From: Nitrospira sp.
GTDB lineage: Bacteria > Nitrospirota > Nitrospiria > Nitrospirales > Nitrospiraceae
Assembly (NCBI GenBank): GCA_020853775.1
Contig: JADYYH010000085.1
Location: 1 to 34,305 of the forward strand
DNA length: 34,305 bases
Direction: 5' to 3'
The first letter of the stretch is position 1, and each line of letters starts with the position of its first letter. Positions 23,443-31,957 of the stretch are shown piece after piece. The notes under the pieces were generated by a model. That model searched no databases and had not been told where the DNA came from. It worked only from the letters and a program-made list of their open reading frames with translations. The position numbers and the translations under genes are program-made.

Positions 23443-24363
23443 CTGAAGCTGCCGGCCGATCAGCACAAGATCTCCGTCGTCATTCCAACCGTGGGGCGGG
23501 AGACGCTTGCGTTGTGCCAGGCGGCACTCGCGAAACAGACGAGACCGCCGGATGAAGTCCTCGTCATTCTTGATCGAGACAGGCGCGGCGCTGCGTGGGC
23601 GAGAAATGAAGGCATTGGCCAAGCGACAGGGGACTTGATTGCGCTTGCCGATGATGACGGGATTCCACCTCTGGATTGGTTAGAGCGATTGGTGGCTGCG
23701 CTCGATCGATATCATGCGGACGTGGCCGGCGGGACATTTCAAGAAACCGATCCGCTTCTGGATGCCATTCGTCGTCGCCACTCGCTTCCGACGGTCGAAC
23801 AGCTCGATCCGGGAGGATTGGTCGGCAACACCGGCAACATTCTGTTCCGGCGGGATTGCCTGATGAGATGTGAACGCGAAGATGGATATGTCTTCAATCC
23901 GCTCTTCACCGGCGCGGGCGAAGACTGGGAGTTGATCTGGCGGCTGCGCAAGCGAGGCGCCAAGATGGTGTATGTACCCAATCTCGTGACACACTTGCGC
24001 CGGGCGACAGGGCTACAGCATTTGCGCCATGCTTTCCATCGAGGCGCGGCGATTGCGATGCTGTTTCGAGTCATGCGAGCAGATCCAAGCGGGATCGTAC
24101 CTCAGGATAGCCTGTTGTGGGGCGAGGGCGGGAAAAAAACCAAGCCGCGCTGGCTGAAAGCTCTCTGGCTGAAAACCCTGGGGCCGTTTGAGTGGCATCA
24201 GTTCCAGCATAAACGGCATTTCTGGCTCTTTTGGCTGGGAGAAAAATGCCAAGCCGCCGGCTTTTTCTGGGAGATGTGTCGCGGAACACCGGCGATTTCT
24301 GGTGAAACGAATTCGAAAGCGGTGGGACAGATGAATGCTTCCAGGGTGGGGCGCAAATTATGA
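23443..24363 (+). CDS. GT2 glycosyltransferase, probable CTG start
   Basis: This is a GT-A glycosyltransferase of 306 residues from CTG 23443. Family motifs are KISVVIPTVGRETL, ARNEGIGQATGDLIALADDDGIPPLDWL (the DDD metal site) and the acidic GAGEDWELIWRLRKRG. The only standard start, GTG 23491, would delete the first strand (ISVVIPT) of the Rossmann-like fold. In the same frame a stop lies at 23410. CTG 23443 has AGGAG at 23431-23435 seven bases before it, directly after the flippase stop. CTG initiation is therefore inferred, with CTG 23449 as a weaker alternative. The end overlaps the LarA homologue by four bases (ATGA). Confidence 0.88.
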   Translation: MKLPADQHKISVVIPTVGRETLALCQAALAKQTRPPDEVLVILDRDRRGAAWARNEGIGQATGDLIALADDDGIPPLDWLERLVAALDRYHADVAGGTFQETDPLLDAIRRRHSLPTVEQLDPGGLVGNTGNILFRRDCLMRCEREDGYVFNPLFTGAGEDWELIWRLRKRGAKMVYVPNLVTHLRRATGLQHLRHAFHRGAAIAMLFRVMRADPSGIVPQDSLLWGEGGKKTKPRWLKALWLKTLGPFEWHQFQHKRHFWLFWLGEKCQAAGFFWEMCRGTPAISGETNSKAVGQMNASRVGRKL

Positions 24364-25694
24364 GTGAGCTGCACTTGCGCACAAAAGCATGGTTCGGCGA
24401 TGAGCCGCTGTCCATTAATTTTCCGCCTGCGTGGAAGATTGTGGAAGTGGGCCCTCAGGACGCGCCTGCGTTGACTGTCGCGGCGATGCGGGAGCAACTG
24501 CTTCAGCCCATTGGTTCGCCACCACTCCGCGAGATCGCCAAGGGGAAAACCAGGTGCGTAATTATTGTCGATGATCTCACGCGGCCGACTCCTGCGGCAG
24601 ACCTGCTTCCGTCAATTATTGCCGAGCTCACCCAAGCCGGAGTGAGCGAACAAGCGATTACCATTCTCCTGGCCGGCGGTACACATCCTCCCGCTTCCGT
24701 GCAAGACATGGCGAAGAAGGTGGGAGCGAAACTCTCGCCGGCCGTGCGAGTCATGGCGCATGACAGCCGGCGAGACCTCGTGGATTTGGGCACGTCGCCT
24801 GGCGGCTTGCCGATTCGGATCAACCGCACGGTCATGGACTGTGATCTGAAGATCGGAGTGGGATGCATCTATCCTCATCCGATAGCGGGGTTCTCGGGCG
24901 GCGCAAAAATTGTGCTCCCCGCCGTCTGTGGCGTGGAGACCACGAGGATGATGCACGACTACTTGCGTGGTTCACGCACACGTGGCGGCTCCATCCGTAC
25001 GGAGCTGCGGCAGGATATGATCGCGGTGGCCCGGAAAGCCGGCCTCGATTTTATCGCCAACGTCACGCTCAATCATCGTCGCGAAATCAGCGGCTTGTTT
25101 GCGGGCGATCTGGTCAAGGCGCATGAGGCGGGCGTTCGCGCGGCGCAGCGGATGTATGCCGTGCCGGTGGTGCCTGGAGCGGACATTGTCGTGGCGGATA
25201 TGTATCCGTTCGATACGAGTTGGCAGTTCGCCCAGGACCGCGGTATGTGGCCGGTCGAATGCGCCGGGCCGGAGGCGTCCCGCGTGGTGATTGCCGCCTG
25301 CCCGCTCGGACTGGGCACGCATGAGTTGTTTCCGGTGGACAGTCCGCTCTGGTCACGAGTGGCCCGGCGTCTGAAGCATTTTCGCGTGGCTGATTTGGAC
25401 CGTCCGTTGGAAAAGCTGCACACCGTCGTGAAACTGATTCGACAGAAGCAGCATCACCTGATGGTGCTGTCGCCCGGGTTGGATGGGAAGGCGTTGCAGT
25501 CGATGTTTCCTCATGCGCAGCGATTCGAAGCGTGGCCCGCGCTGCGGGCCGCGTTGTTGGCGCGTCACGGCGAAGGGCCTCTGACCGTGGCGGTGTATCG
25601 GTGCGCGCCCTTTCTCATTCCGGGTGCGGCAGAGGCGAAGCAGGGGATTGGAGTGCAGAATTCTATTCTTTCTGAAAGACTGACCTCGGCCTGA
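24360..25694 (+). CDS. LarA-family nickel-pincer racemase/epimerase homologue
   Basis: This 444-residue protein aligns over its length with lactate racemase LarA (DUF2088). All key residues I know from Lactobacillus LarA have counterparts at nearly the same positions: Asp72 and Arg75 in DDLTRPTP, His109 in GGTH, His173 in YPHPIAGFSGGAK, Lys183 (covalent site of the nickel-pincer cofactor) and His199 (nickel ligand). It is therefore likely to be a real cofactor-dependent enzyme and not a relic. LarA homologues act on various 2-hydroxy acids. Inside a glycan/phosphonate locus the substrate could be a hydroxy acid or hydroxyphosphonate decorating the polymer. The cofactor genes larB, larC and larE are not in the window. 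Confidence 0.88.
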   Translation: MSELHLRTKAWFGDEPLSINFPPAWKIVEVGPQDAPALTVAAMREQLLQPIGSPPLREIAKGKTRCVIIVDDLTRPTPAADLLPSIIAELTQAGVSEQAITILLAGGTHPPASVQDMAKKVGAKLSPAVRVMAHDSRRDLVDLGTSPGGLPIRINRTVMDCDLKIGVGCIYPHPIAGFSGGAKIVLPAVCGVETTRMMHDYLRGSRTRGGSIRTELRQDMIAVARKAGLDFIANVTLNHRREISGLFAGDLVKAHEAGVRAAQRMYAVPVVPGADIVVADMYPFDTSWQFAQDRGMWPVECAGPEASRVVIAACPLGLGTHELFPVDSPLWSRVARRLKHFRVADLDRPLEKLHTVVKLIRQKQHHLMVLSPGLDGKALQSMFPHAQRFEAWPALRAALLARHGEGPLTVAVYRCAPFLIPGAAEAKQGIGVQNSILSERLTSA

Positions 25695-25765
25695 TTGCAA
25701 GGAGCGGAGGATATTCTCCTCTGCGATGCTTCGACAACCGGTTCATTCGTCCAACGTCATCTGTT

Positions 25766-27418
25766 ATGCCTATCACCTCGCCTCGTCCATTGCCGCATGA
25801 CGACGATCATGATGCGATTTCCCGAACAAGCGGATCTGCTGGTGCCGGGGTGAGCTCGGCTGATCGTTCCCCGATCGAACGGCTGGACGCGGCTTCGTGG
25901 GGCACGGACCTCGTGGTGGCCGCCTGTTTGTTCGTGACGGTCTTCAGCAGCGGTCTCATCCATATCCAGAGTTTCCCTCCGCTGTGGTTCGACGAAGGCT
26001 GGACGGTCTGTGTCGCGCGGACGTGGGTCGAGTCGGGGCACTACGGCTGCCTGCTCCGGGGAGAACCAGCGCCGCCTTCACTGGCGGCCCATTTCCCCGT
26101 GGTGGCCTCGGTCGCGGCGAGCTTTTCTCTGTTGGGTGTCGGGGTCTGGCAGACGAGATTGGTGGGACTGATATACACCTTCGTTGCGTTGCTGCTGCTG
26201 TATGCGGTAACTCGTCGACTCTATGGACGATCGGTCTCGATTGCTGCTCTTGCCCTGCTAATCCTCGTGCCGCTGAAATGGTCGATCCATCCTCTGTATA
26301 TCGGTCGCCAGGTGCTGGGTGAGATGCCGCTGTTATGTTTCCTCCTGGCGGGCGTCCTGTGTTTTCTCCGCAGCCCGCAACGACCGATGTGGAGGCTCGC
26401 CGCGATGGCTTGCTGGTCGTTCGCCTTGATGACCAAAGCGCAGGTTGCCCCGTTCCTCATCGCGTCTTTCGCGGGGACCATGGTCATCCTGAGTCTTCGG
26501 AGGAACTGGTCGGCTGTGTGGGAAATGGGCCTCGTCACGATCGGTTCCTGGGGGGGATTTCAGGTCCTGATCGAATCCAAAAACTGGCTGTTAAGCGGCC
26601 ACACGATGGCGCATCCATCAACCGACGGCATGACGGTAGCGATTGCCTTGGTATTCGTGCCGGCTATCCGTTTGGAGACGATCCAGTATCTATTCGTGGC
26701 GTGGGTTGAATATCCAGTCGGACTGGCCTATGCAGCCTGGCGTCTTCATCGAGCGCCTGCCACCGGTGGCAAGGCTTCCGTTGAACAGACGGCGCAGATC
26801 ATATTGTTGTTGCTGGCAGGGAGCTGGTTGGCCTGGTTCGCGTTTCTCTGCGCCGGAGAACCGCGCTATGCGCTGCCCGGACTATTTCTTGCGGCGCCGT
26901 GTACGGCCCTGCTTTTTCACGACGCGACCAGAGGATTCAATGTGGGCTATCTGTTGAGGACGATGTCTGGACTTGTGCACCGCAGGCGTCTGACAGCTCA
27001 GGGATTCAAGGCCGCCGTCGTCGTGGTGCTCCTGGCGATCATGGGGTGGGGCGCGGTGCAGGAACGGTATGCATTTCGAGCACGAGAGGACGATCGCGAC
27101 TTGTTCGCGGTGACACAGTATCTGAATACGGCCATCCCGCCGACGGCATTGATCGAAACCTATGACAGCGAACTCTTCCTCTTTCTGAATCGCCCGTACA
27201 CCTATGCCTTGCCCAGACACCTGGTGGAGATTATCCGGCGTGAACAGGGGCAGGCGCAGGCGGTCACCTACGATCCGCTGCAGAGCAACCCCGACTATCT
27301 CGTGGTCGGCGAATATGGCCGATGGGCCGGATTCTACAAGCCATTGATTGCGCAAAACCGGGTGCGACTCGTGACCACCATCGGCCGCTATCAAATCTAC
27401 GAACCGGTGCGTTCCTAG
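25766..27418 (+). CDS. GT39/ArnT-like membrane glycosyltransferase
   Basis: This is a 550-residue polytopic membrane protein. After about 45 hydrophilic residues comes TM1, then PPLWFDEGWTVCVARTWVESG, where the Asp-Glu pair in the first outer loop is the catalytic signature of PMT/ArnT/RgtA-type GT-C enzymes. Many hydrophobic segments follow, with EPRYALPGLFLAAP in the second half, and the C-terminus is a soluble domain of about 120 residues. Such enzymes use polyprenyl-phosphate sugars and act on the outer face of the membrane. It may use the lipid-linked sugar made by the ArnC-like GT2 at 18328. It is the last gene of the locus. Confidence 0.9.
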   Translation: MPITSPRPLPHDDDHDAISRTSGSAGAGVSSADRSPIERLDAASWGTDLVVAACLFVTVFSSGLIHIQSFPPLWFDEGWTVCVARTWVESGHYGCLLRGEPAPPSLAAHFPVVASVAASFSLLGVGVWQTRLVGLIYTFVALLLLYAVTRRLYGRSVSIAALALLILVPLKWSIHPLYIGRQVLGEMPLLCFLLAGVLCFLRSPQRPMWRLAAMACWSFALMTKAQVAPFLIASFAGTMVILSLRRNWSAVWEMGLVTIGSWGGFQVLIESKNWLLSGHTMAHPSTDGMTVAIALVFVPAIRLETIQYLFVAWVEYPVGLAYAAWRLHRAPATGGKASVEQTAQIILLLLAGSWLAWFAFLCAGEPRYALPGLFLAAPCTALLFHDATRGFNVGYLLRTMSGLVHRRRLTAQGFKAAVVVVLLAIMGWGAVQERYAFRAREDDRDLFAVTQYLNTAIPPTALIETYDSELFLFLNRPYTYALPRHLVEIIRREQGQAQAVTYDPLQSNPDYLVVGEYGRWAGFYKPLIAQNRVRLVTTIGRYQIYEPVRS

Positions 27419-27457
27419 TGGACCGTCCATGTCACAGAGATCGGCGACGGTCGGTTG

Positions 27458-27592
27458 ATGCGGATATTCCGATTGCCGACCTACATTGACTCCGAGAACG
27501 CGTCGGCCGTGCAGAAGAAGGGCTTGCTGATTGTGACGTTTCCGAAACGGGAAGAAGCCAAGAGCCGACGGATCATGATCGAAGGGACATAA
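27458..27592 (+). pseudogene. Hsp20 (alpha-crystallin) C-terminal remnant
   Basis: An ATG-to-TAA frame of 44 codons reads MRIFRLPTYIDSENASAV, then QKKGLLIVTFPKREEAKSRR. This matches the final part of the alpha-crystallin domain of small heat-shock proteins (F-R-L-P...D, then K-x-G-L-L-x-V-T-x-P-K). Codons before the ATG (VHVTEIGDGRL) continue the resemblance back to the preceding stop. The N-terminal arm and first strands are missing, so it cannot form a normal Hsp20. It is probably a degraded gene left at this junction; expression as a small protein is possible but unsupported. Confidence 0.65.
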
Positions 27593-27635
27593 GGTCCCCA
27601 ATTGTCTTGCGCTACCGGAGCATCGTGGGTCCTTC

Positions 27636-27660
27636 CCCGCGGATGTCGCTCATCTGCGGG
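27636..27660. terminator. Hairpin between convergent genes
   Basis: CCCGCGGATG (27636-27645) pairs with CATCTGCGGG (27651-27660) at nine of ten positions around a 5-base loop. It sits between the glycan operon and the convergent hydrolase gene and is a candidate bidirectional terminator. It lacks a strong U-tract. Confidence 0.5.
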
Positions 27661-27669
27661 CAAGGCACC

Positions 27670-28677
27670 TCAGGGCCGGTGAGGAGTGATCCGCTCGCGA
27701 TCGATCAGTTGACGAACTGCATGTGAGATGAGTTCCGGTTGGTCAAACGGAATGAAATGGCTGCTTTGATCGGCGAATACCTGACGGCTGTTCGTCGAAA
27801 GTGTGGTCAACTGCTGCTGCAGCTCGAGCCACATTTTCCTGAACTTGACCGGGTTCACCTCGCCCGGCATCTCCGGCCACCAGACCGGGCCGGTGGCGGT
27901 GATGACGACCAATGGTAGATTGCCGAGCGAACCGCTGCGCCGCACTTGCTCCAGCGTGTCAATCAATCCGTCACTCTCATCCGTCAGGGTGGAATAGTAG
28001 CCGGTCCGCAGCCAGCCCGCGCGCAACATCGGGCGGATCTCCGCAGAAACCTTTTCTTCCTGTTGGGTCAAGAGCTGCGGCAGCTGATCAGCGGAGGCCA
28101 TCAGCCGAGTCACGCCCAGCATCGTCAGGATGCGAATGACGGGCAGCATGGATTTGCCGGCGTTGGCGAAGAGTCGAAATTCTGCCTGACGCATTTCCGA
28201 TTCATGTCCCGCATCCACCAGGACCATGCCGACGACTTCTTGAGGATAGTCGTGTTGGTAGAGTCGGGTGACCAGGCCGCCGAGAGAATGTCCTACCAGA
28301 ATGTACGGCCCGCGAATGCCGGCGCGTTCGAGCAGGCGATGGAGTTCCTTCGCCATCCGTTGTCCCGTGCGCGGCAGGGGACCGCGCTCACTCCATCCGA
28401 GGCCGGCGCGATCATACGCACAGACACGAGTCGTTCGCGCGAGCTGCGGTTGCATGTTGCTCCAATACAATGACCAGCCAGGCGCAGCTGCCTCCAGGAT
28501 TACCGTGGGAGTGCCCGTCCCAACGCAATAGAGATGCAGCCGATGCCCTCCGATATCGACCATGTGGCCTGGGGGGGGATAATCGCGCCGATTCAGCAGC
28601 ATCCCGCCCATTTGATACACGGCACCTACGGTCGCCAGTGCGACGATTATACCGAGGAGCCATCTGAGCGCGCGCAT
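27670..28677 (-). CDS. Membrane-anchored alpha/beta hydrolase
   Basis: This is a protein of 335 residues from ATG 28677. An N-terminal hydrophobic helix (LLGIIVALATVGAVYQMGG) is followed by an alpha/beta-hydrolase domain: GHRLHLYCVGTGTPTVILEAAAPGWS, RVCAYDRAGLGWS, nucleophile elbow GHSLGG and a late His in QSSHFIPFDQPE. It is likely to be an esterase or lipase-like enzyme facing the periplasm; the substrate is unknown. The frame stays open upstream to 28797, and ATG 28725 is an alternative. The 28797 start would overlap the PilZ gene, and AGGGGA about ten bases before ATG 28677 decides for that start. Confidence 0.88.
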   Translation of the reverse strand: MRALRWLLGIIVALATVGAVYQMGGMLLNRRDYPPPGHMVDIGGHRLHLYCVGTGTPTVILEAAAPGWSLYWSNMQPQLARTTRVCAYDRAGLGWSERGPLPRTGQRMAKELHRLLERAGIRGPYILVGHSLGGLVTRLYQHDYPQEVVGMVLVDAGHESEMRQAEFRLFANAGKSMLPVIRILTMLGVTRLMASADQLPQLLTQQEEKVSAEIRPMLRAGWLRTGYYSTLTDESDGLIDTLEQVRRSGSLGNLPLVVITATGPVWWPEMPGEVNPVKFRKMWLELQQQLTTLSTNSRQVFADQSSHFIPFDQPELISHAVRQLIDRERITPHRP

Positions 28678-28729
28678 AGGCGCATCATCCCCTGTAACAG
28701 GGCGCGGAAGCAAACGGCGGAGCATGCGG

Positions 28730-29125
28730 TCAGGCGGAATAGTGTTCCTGTAAGTGGTCGCGCTGAAAACGAAGGATGTATCTGACGAGGAGCTCACGGT
28801 CTTGCGTGCTCAGCTTGACGAATCGAGCGTGGAGGCGATAGACATCGCCCAGGAGCGGGAGCGGATCCAGCCGTAACACTTCGATAGAAGCTGTAAAGGG
28901 AACGTGATCCGGGAGGAGAAGCCTGAGGGACAGGACGTCACCGTCTGTGTAGTGTGTGGTGACCATCGCGCCGATGCCGCCGGCGCTGAGGTTGACAGAT
29001 GTCTCAGTCAACTCGCCTTCCGTGTCGTCTCCTGCGACTTGGATGCACATAGGGAGAAGAACGGTGATGCGATAAAACTCGCGGCGTTCTCGACCGGATG
29101 GCTCTGAAGGCGTGGCAGGCGACAT
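28730..29125 (-). CDS. PilZ-domain protein (c-di-GMP binding)
   Basis: This 131-residue protein is a single PilZ domain. RERREFYR near residue 12 supplies the arginine-rich switch. The strand motif SVNLSAGGIGAMV matches (D/N)xSxxG, and the rest is beta-strand rich with a C-terminal helix (ELLVRYILRFQRDHLQ). Asn replaces the usual Asp in the second motif, but binding remains likely. It would act as a c-di-GMP effector on an unknown target. ATG 29125 was chosen over TTG 29146, since the extra residues are hydrophobic and not part of the fold. It lies upstream of the hydrolase gene on the same strand. Confidence 0.88.
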   Translation of the reverse strand: MSPATPSEPSGRERREFYRITVLLPMCIQVAGDDTEGELTETSVNLSAGGIGAMVTTHYTDGDVLSLRLLLPDHVPFTASIEVLRLDPLPLLGDVYRLHARFVKLSTQDRELLVRYILRFQRDHLQEHYSA

Positions 29126-29266
29126 GGCTATAAAAAAGTATAACAAACCCGGTAAGCACGTTCTCGCTCAACCGTGCGGCACGTCCTCTTTACCTACATG
29201 CTCCGGATCCGGACGGCTGGTTCCTCGCCGCTCCCATCCCACTGCGTTTGTGCTAGTATCCCGCGC

Positions 29267-31273
29267 ATGAAAACAGCCTTCACGGTGCTCTGGATACTGC
29301 TGTCGGTTCTCGCGGCAGTGGCGTTCGCCCATGTGGTCGGTGTCATCAATCCTGCAGAAAAAGTGAACGGGCTGTGGCTGGTTGTGGCGGCGGCCTGCAT
29401 CTATGTCTTGGCCTATCGCTTCTACGGCCGGTGGTTGGCCCGGAAGGTGGTGCAGCTGGATGATAGGCGTCTGACGCCGGCCGTGCGCTTGAATGACGGC
29501 GTTAACTTTCATCCCACCAATAGGGTCGTGCTGTTCGGCCATCACTTTGCGGCCATTGCAGGGGCAGGTCCCTTGCTCGGGCCGGTGCTGGCGGCGCAAT
29601 TCGGTTTTCTCCCCGGCTTCCTCTGGCTGGTGATCGGCGCGGTCCTGGCCGGGGCTGTGCAGGATTTTATTATCCTGGTCGCTTCGATGCGGCGCAATGG
29701 TCGCTCCTTGCCGGAAATCGCGCATGATGAACTGGGGTCCGTCACGGGCACGGCGACGGCCGTGGCGGTGCTGTTTATTGTGGTGGTCGCGCTGGCGGGA
29801 CTTGGTTTTGCGGTGGTGAATGCGCTGTACCATAACGCCTGGGGGACCTTCACGATAGCCATGACGATTCCCATCGGCTTCATCATGGGGTTCTACCTTC
29901 AGAAGTTTCGCCCGGGCGCGGTCGCCGAAGTCTCGGTGATCGGCCTGGTGTTGCTGGTGGCGGCGGTGCTCTTTGGCCGCGTGGTGGGCCAATCGTCCTA
30001 TGCCTGGTTGTTCGAATTCGAGAAGCCGGCGCTCGTCTGGTTGCTGGCCGGCTACGGATTCATCGCCTCGGTCTTGCCGGGGTGGATGTTGCTGGTGCCG
30101 CGAGGCTATCTCTCGACCTTCATGAAACTTGGTGTGGTGTTTCTGCTCGGGCTCGGCGTGATTCTCATGGCCCCGACGATTGAGATGCCGCGCCTAACCT
30201 CCTTCGCCGATGGCGGGGGGCCGATTATTCCCGGCACGCTCTTTCCCTTTCTGTTCATCACGATCGCCTGCGGCGCCGTATCGGGCTTTCACTCGCTGGT
30301 CTCGTCGGGGACCACGCCGAAGATGATCGAACAGGAATCGCAGGCAGTGGTGGGGTATGCGGCGATGCTGTTGGAAAGTTTCGTCGGGGTCATGGCCTTG
30401 ATTGCGGCGTCGGTGCTGATTCCCGGCGATTACCTGGCGATCAACACGATGTTATCGGCGGAGACTCTGACGGCCATGGGCTTCGCGCCGTCCCGGATTG
30501 CGGAGCTGTCCCAGCTGGTCGAAGTCAATGTGGCGGGGCGGCCAGGCGGGGCGGTGTCGCTCGCGGTGGGGATGGCGTCCATCTTTTCGGCGTTGCCGGG
30601 CATGGCCGGCCTGATGGCCTATTGGTATCAGTTCGCGTTGGTCTTCGAGGCGCTCTTCATCTTGACCACGATCGATACGGGAACACGTGTCGCGCGTTAT
30701 CTGATTCAGGAAATGGTCGGACGTGTGTATGCGCCCTTTCGTCAGATGAATTGGCGGCCTGGGGTCACGCTGAGCAGTGCTTTTGTGGTGGGAGCTTGGG
30801 CGTATTTGATCGGGACAGGCAGCATTTCCACGATCTGGCCGATGTTCGGCGCGGCCAATCAATTGTTGGGCACGCTGGCTCTCTGTATCGCCACGACGGT
30901 GTTGATCAAGATGTGGAAATCGCCGTACCTCTGGGTAACAGCCGTTCCCATGTTGTTCGTCGGAGGGATTACGCTGGCCGGCTCCTACGAAATGTTCTGG
31001 ATGTTTCTGGCGAAGGCGGCCACGCTGGCGGCGGGACAAGCGTTTGCGCTCTATCTGGATGCCGTGCTCGTCGCGGTGGTGGCGATCCTGGGCATCGTCG
31101 TCTTGAGCGACAGCATGAAGCAGTGGTATGGATATGTGGTGCTAAAGCGCCCGTTCAGCAGCAGTGAAGTGATCGCGACCGCCGGCGGGGGTTCGGCGGG
31201 TCGCGCCCAGACGGCGATTCATCGGCATGATGACCGCAAGTTCACGCTGCCGCCTGGCGGCGGCTGCTGTTAA
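29267..31273 (+). CDS. cstA: CstA-family carbon starvation transporter
   Basis: This 668-residue protein has some 16-18 transmembrane segments. Strong family blocks are NFHPTNRVVLFGHHFAAIAGAGPLLGPVLAAQFG, GAVQDFIILVASMRRNGRSLPEIAHDELG, FHSLVSSGTTPKMIEQE and FGAANQLLGTLAL. Homologues (CstA, BtsT) import pyruvate or peptides on starvation. The end HDDRKFTLPPGGGCC has paired cysteines. ATG 29267 was chosen because the family N-terminus begins there; the frame is open from 29174 but the extra part is not conserved-looking. No ribosome site is visible. TGCTAGTAT at 29251-29259 could be an extended -10 box, so the mRNA may have a very short leader. Confidence 0.95.
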   Translation: MKTAFTVLWILLSVLAAVAFAHVVGVINPAEKVNGLWLVVAAACIYVLAYRFYGRWLARKVVQLDDRRLTPAVRLNDGVNFHPTNRVVLFGHHFAAIAGAGPLLGPVLAAQFGFLPGFLWLVIGAVLAGAVQDFIILVASMRRNGRSLPEIAHDELGSVTGTATAVAVLFIVVVALAGLGFAVVNALYHNAWGTFTIAMTIPIGFIMGFYLQKFRPGAVAEVSVIGLVLLVAAVLFGRVVGQSSYAWLFEFEKPALVWLLAGYGFIASVLPGWMLLVPRGYLSTFMKLGVVFLLGLGVILMAPTIEMPRLTSFADGGGPIIPGTLFPFLFITIACGAVSGFHSLVSSGTTPKMIEQESQAVVGYAAMLLESFVGVMALIAASVLIPGDYLAINTMLSAETLTAMGFAPSRIAELSQLVEVNVAGRPGGAVSLAVGMASIFSALPGMAGLMAYWYQFALVFEALFILTTIDTGTRVARYLIQEMVGRVYAPFRQMNWRPGVTLSSAFVVGAWAYLIGTGSISTIWPMFGAANQLLGTLALCIATTVLIKMWKSPYLWVTAVPMLFVGGITLAGSYEMFWMFLAKAATLAAGQAFALYLDAVLVAVVAILGIVVLSDSMKQWYGYVVLKRPFSSSEVIATAGGGSAGRAQTAIHRHDDRKFTLPPGGGCC

Positions 31274-31310
31274 CTCGGGCCGATTGACGGACGCGTAAAA
31301 GGAGGGACTC

Positions 31311-31808
31311 GTGGCTGACCAATCATCATTCGATGTGGTGTCGGAAGTGAATATGCAGGAGATGAAGAATGTCGTCGATCAGGCGACGAAGGAGATCAAG
31401 CAGCGATTTGATTTCAAGGACTCGAAGACCGAGTTGACCTTGAAGGAGAAGGAGAAAGAACTCGTCGTGCTCTCCGACGATGAGTACAAACTCAACGCCG
31501 TTATTGAAATCATCAAGAGCAAGTGTGTGAAGCGCGGCGTGTCCTTGAAGGCCTTCGATTACGGCAAGATCGAGGAGGCGCTTGGGGCCACCGTGCGGCA
31601 AACCATTAAAATTCAAAGCGGGATCTCTTCGGAAAAGGCGAAGGACATTACCAAGGCCGTCAAAGAGTCCAAATTGAAGGTGCAGGCGCAGATCCAGGGG
31701 GAACAGGTGCGAGTGATCAGCAAGAGTAAGGACGATCTGCAGTCCGCGATTGCCTTTCTCAAAGGGAAAGATTTTGGGATTGATTTGCAGTTCACCAACT
31801 ACCGCTAG
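31311..31808 (+). CDS. yajQ: YajQ-family nucleotide (c-di-GMP) binding protein
   Basis: This 165-residue protein matches YajQ (UPF0234) along its full length: [32 protein letters not shown] at the start, [17 protein letters not shown] in the middle and [20 protein letters not shown] at the end. The fold is two tandem ferredoxin-like domains. Homologues bind c-di-GMP in Xanthomonas and were first noted for binding nucleic acids or nucleotides. GTG 31311 has GGAGG at 31301-31305. Its stop is followed one base later by repeat copy B. A second c-di-GMP-type protein (PilZ) lies 2 kb away. Confidence 0.96.
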   Translation: MADQSSFDVVSEVNMQEMKNVVDQATKEIKQRFDFKDSKTELTLKEKEKELVVLSDDEYKLNAVIEIIKSKCVKRGVSLKAFDYGKIEEALGATVRQTIKIQSGISSEKAKDITKAVKESKLKVQAQIQGEQVRVISKSKDDLQSAIAFLKGKDFGIDLQFTNYR

Positions 31809-31809
31809 T

Positions 31810-31935
31810 CCCGGATGCTGAAACGGGTCCCCAACTTCGTTCTCGGTTGATCGGTTGCTTCAACGTGCCGATAACGCACGCCTCGGCCACCGATCTTCCT
31901 GCGGCCTTGCTGGATGGCCCGTTTGAGCATCCGGG
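31810..31935 (+). repeat. Dispersed inverted-repeat element, copy B
   Basis: This 126-base element starts one base after the YajQ stop. CCCGGATGCTGAAACGGGTC (31810-31829) pairs with the right end (31916-31935, complement CCCGGATGCTCAAACGGGCC) at 18 of 20 positions. Inside are CGTTCTC, an inner stem CGTGC/GCACG, GCCTCGG and TGCGGCCTTGCTGGA, in the same order and orientation as in copy A. It ends about 22 bases before the next gene start. Confidence 0.75.
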
Positions 31936-31957
31936 CTCGTCTTCAACGACAGGTTGC

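Noticed and set aside
27481-27663. 60-codon open frame on the minus strand
   Set aside because: It runs antisense to the Hsp20 remnant and across the hairpin, and has no family features.
31847-31957. N-terminal extension of the Asp-box lipoprotein gene
   Set aside because: The frame is open, but these bases belong to repeat copy B and its flank; the lipoprotein signal starts at 31958.
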